6,327 nucleotides of DNA. It comes from Frankiales bacterium. GTDB lineage: Bacteria > Actinomycetota > Actinomycetes > Mycobacteriales > SCTD01. This document shows positions 5,846 through 6,327 of this stretch, one piece after another; position 1 is the first letter of the stretch; every line of letters begins with the position of its first letter. The notes beneath the pieces were generated by a model. The model ran no database searches and was not told where the DNA came from. It saw only the letters and a list, made by a program, of their open reading frames with translations. The stretch lies in the NCBI GenBank assembly GCA_025464695.1, contig JAODNQ010000216.1:1-6327 (forward strand). The letters run 5' to 3'. Made by a program: the position numbers and the translations under genes.

Positions 5846-5976
5846 GCCCCGTCCGGGGCGGGGACGGAGCGCGTCGGCCGGCCTGGATACGCTCCCGGGT
5901 GACCTGGGGCACACCTCCCCCGCCGTCCGCCCTGCGCCCCACGAGGGCAGCGGGCATCCCCGAGAAGGAGCACGCC
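5846..5976. promoter_or_regulatory. Divergent intergenic region upstream of the dehydrogenase and the 276-residue gene
   Basis: Both flanking genes are transcribed outward from this region of about 130 bp. For the dehydrogenase, TACGCT at 5888-5893 fits the TANNNT -10 pattern, but no good -35 box lies at 16-18 bp. On the other strand TATCCA (complement of 5884-5889) overlaps it. An inverted pair CCCCG/CGGGG lies at 5847-5858. A strong ribosome binding site, GAGAAGGAG (5962-5970), sets the dehydrogenase start at GTG 5977. Shared control of the two genes is possible but no operator is recognised. Confidence 0.4.
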
Positions 5977-6327
5977 GTGGGCGTCTTCGACCGCACCGAC
6001 CACCTGCAGGACGCCGGCCACGAGCAGGTGGTCTTCTGCCAGGACCGCGCCTCCGGCCTCAAGGCGATCATCGCCGTCTACAGCACCGCCCTCGGCCCCG
6101 CCCTCGGCGGCACGCGCTTCTACCCGTACGCCTCCGAGGAGGCCGCGCTCACCGACGTCCTCGCGCTGTCGCGGGCGATGGCCTACAAGGCGGCCTGCGC
6201 CGGCCTCGCCCTCGGGGGCGGCAAGGCGGTGCTGATCGGCGACCCCGCCCTGGACAAGAACGACGACCTCCTGCGCGCCTACGGGCGGATGGTCGAGGCC
6301 CTCGGCGGCCGCTACTACACGGCCTGC
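5977..6327 (+). CDS. Leucine/valine dehydrogenase, N-terminal 117 residues (cut by window end)
   Basis: The frame is open to the last base. It encodes the N-terminal substrate-binding domain of a Glu/Leu/Phe/Val dehydrogenase, which reversibly deaminates branched-chain amino acids to 2-oxo acids with NAD in the cytoplasm. [20 protein letters not shown] (15-34) and [16 protein letters not shown] (36-51) are family hallmarks. [20 protein letters not shown] (68-87) holds Lys71, which positions the substrate carboxylate, and Lys83, the catalytic lysine of the glycine-rich GGGK motif. The last visible residues GRYYTAC lead into the usual DVG. The similarity is closest, from memory, to actinobacterial valine dehydrogenase (vdh), whose role is branched-chain amino-acid breakdown to supply acyl-CoA precursors. 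GTG 5977 has GAAGGAG six bases upstream, which decides the start. An in-frame GTG at 5899 would add 26 proline-rich residues and is less likely. Specificity for leucine against valine cannot be told from this part. Confidence 0.93.
   Translation, partial: MGVFDRTDHLQDAGHEQVVFCQDRASGLKAIIAVYSTALGPALGGTRFYPYASEEAALTDVLALSRAMAYKAACAGLALGGGKAVLIGDPALDKNDDLLRAYGRMVEALGGRYYTAC

Overview
The window is very GC-rich, with G or C at almost every third codon position, many GTG starts, and stop/start overlaps of the GTGA type. Together with a near-canonical BldC and an actinobacterial-style leucine/valine dehydrogenase, this points to a high-GC actinomycete chromosome. I cannot fix the genus.

Left part (1-2881, + strand): the end of a biosynthetic gene set of the kind found beside tellurium-resistance (Ter) genes. 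It holds the C-terminus of a phosphoribosyltransferase with a TRSP domain, a complete StiP-type phosphoribosyltransferase-like protein with a C-terminal PELOTA-like domain, and a HAD phosphatase. The first two genes overlap by GTGA. Between the StiP gene and the HAD gene lies about 125 bp built from two copies of a short repeat. The repeats keep a GTGA overlap at both ends and leave room for a 42-codon ORF. A 140-residue protein of unknown function follows, preceded by a good promoter candidate that overlaps the HAD stop codon and could give a leaderless transcript starting with a 9-codon ORF.

Middle part (2910-4888, - strand): a DUF475/TerC-like membrane protein converges on the left cluster. 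Upstream of it, 10 bp away, is a 181-residue unknown protein, and before that bldC. The TerC-like protein is functionally related to the Ter-type enzymes on the other strand, so 1-3998 can be read as one stress or metal-response neighbourhood, although it is transcribed from both sides.

Right part (5003-6327): a 276-residue unknown protein on the - strand, then a divergent intergenic region and the first 117 codons of a Glu/Leu/Phe/Val dehydrogenase on the + strand, cut by the window end. From memory, bldC, an unknown gene and valine dehydrogenase also sit together in Streptomyces, so this half looks like conserved core chromosome.

No tRNA, rRNA, CRISPR array, transposase or phage gene is visible. 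No gene-free stretch exceeds 300 bases. The least ordinary pieces are the repeat insertion at the StiP/HAD junction, the leaderless-promoter arrangement at 2397-2462, and the two unknown proteins that flank or adjoin the Ter-type genes.
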